A stretch of DNA of 5,841 nucleotides from CAZXYF01 sp964644705 (GTDB lineage: Bacteria; Planctomycetota; Brocadiia; SM23-32), in the NCBI GenBank assembly GCA_964644705.1, contig CAZXYF010000196.1:1-5841 (forward strand). The letters are read 5' to 3'. The notes beneath the pieces were generated by a model that was given only the letters and a program-made list of their open reading frames with translations, was not told the DNA's origin and searched no databases. The translations under genes were made by a program, and so were the position numbers. Positions 5,820-5,841 of this stretch are shown in pieces; positions within the stretch are counted from its first letter, which is position 1; the number at the start of each line of letters is the position of its first letter.

Positions 5820-5841
5820 ACGCCAGGCGATAGGGCCTTCT

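Larger units (their letters stand above)
5342..5841. other. 500-bp non-coding stretch with three GC-rich hairpins
   Basis: No credible gene is visible. The open frame at 5530-5730 is a translation through a repeat-like hairpin block, and the short frame starting at the ATG at 5759 also runs through a hairpin. The region consists of a GC-rich hairpin after the GH99-like gene, a double-hairpin element (5563-5631), about 130 bp of AT-richer sequence with no recognisable signal, and a hairpin with flanking direct repeats at the right edge. Confidence 0.6.

Overview
The window holds four protein-coding genes, all on the + strand, separated by unusually long gene-poor spacers rich in hairpins. The gene set is a siroheme sulfite/nitrite reductase, a coiled-coil outer-membrane porin, a Nif11-leader peptide precursor and a GH99-like/WbsX protein. 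The porin and signal peptide point to a Gram-negative-type envelope. The GH99-like subtype and the dispersed GC-rich hairpins near the right end suggest the PVC group, perhaps Verrucomicrobiota/Kiritimatiellota. That placement is inferred from recollection of these families and not proven. A run of exactly 100 N (4273-4372) shows this is a scaffold from a draft assembly.

Layout. 1-107: leader with a small inverted repeat and a ribosome binding site. 108-1526: complete two-fold siroheme/4Fe-4S reductase with its active-site and cluster residues in place. 1527-2249: 723-bp spacer with at least three hairpins and an 11-codon mini-ORF behind a purine-rich Shine-Dalgarno-like stretch. 2250-3230: porin with signal peptide, coiled coil and the first part of a beta-barrel. 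Its C-terminus turns abruptly into non-barrel sequence, so it looks truncated. 3231-3624: about 390 bp without a convincing gene. 3625-4113: a 162-residue precursor with a Nif11-type leader ending in a double-glycine site, followed by an 83-residue, completely cysteine-free core. 4178-4228: a strong intrinsic terminator overlapping a competing upstream hairpin. 4273-4372: assembly gap. 4373-5341: the C-terminal 322 residues of a GH99-like/WbsX protein whose start lies in the gap. 5342-5841: non-coding, with a GC-rich hairpin and two repeat-like hairpin elements.

How the genes relate. There is no tight operon. Each gene has its own long upstream region and the functions differ (sulfur or nitrogen assimilation, outer-membrane transport, secreted peptide, glycan metabolism). 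The region looks like an accessory or rearranged stretch. The most interesting item is the Nif11-leader precursor, which stands alone: no modification enzyme, C39 peptidase or transporter is visible, although the gap right after it could hide one.
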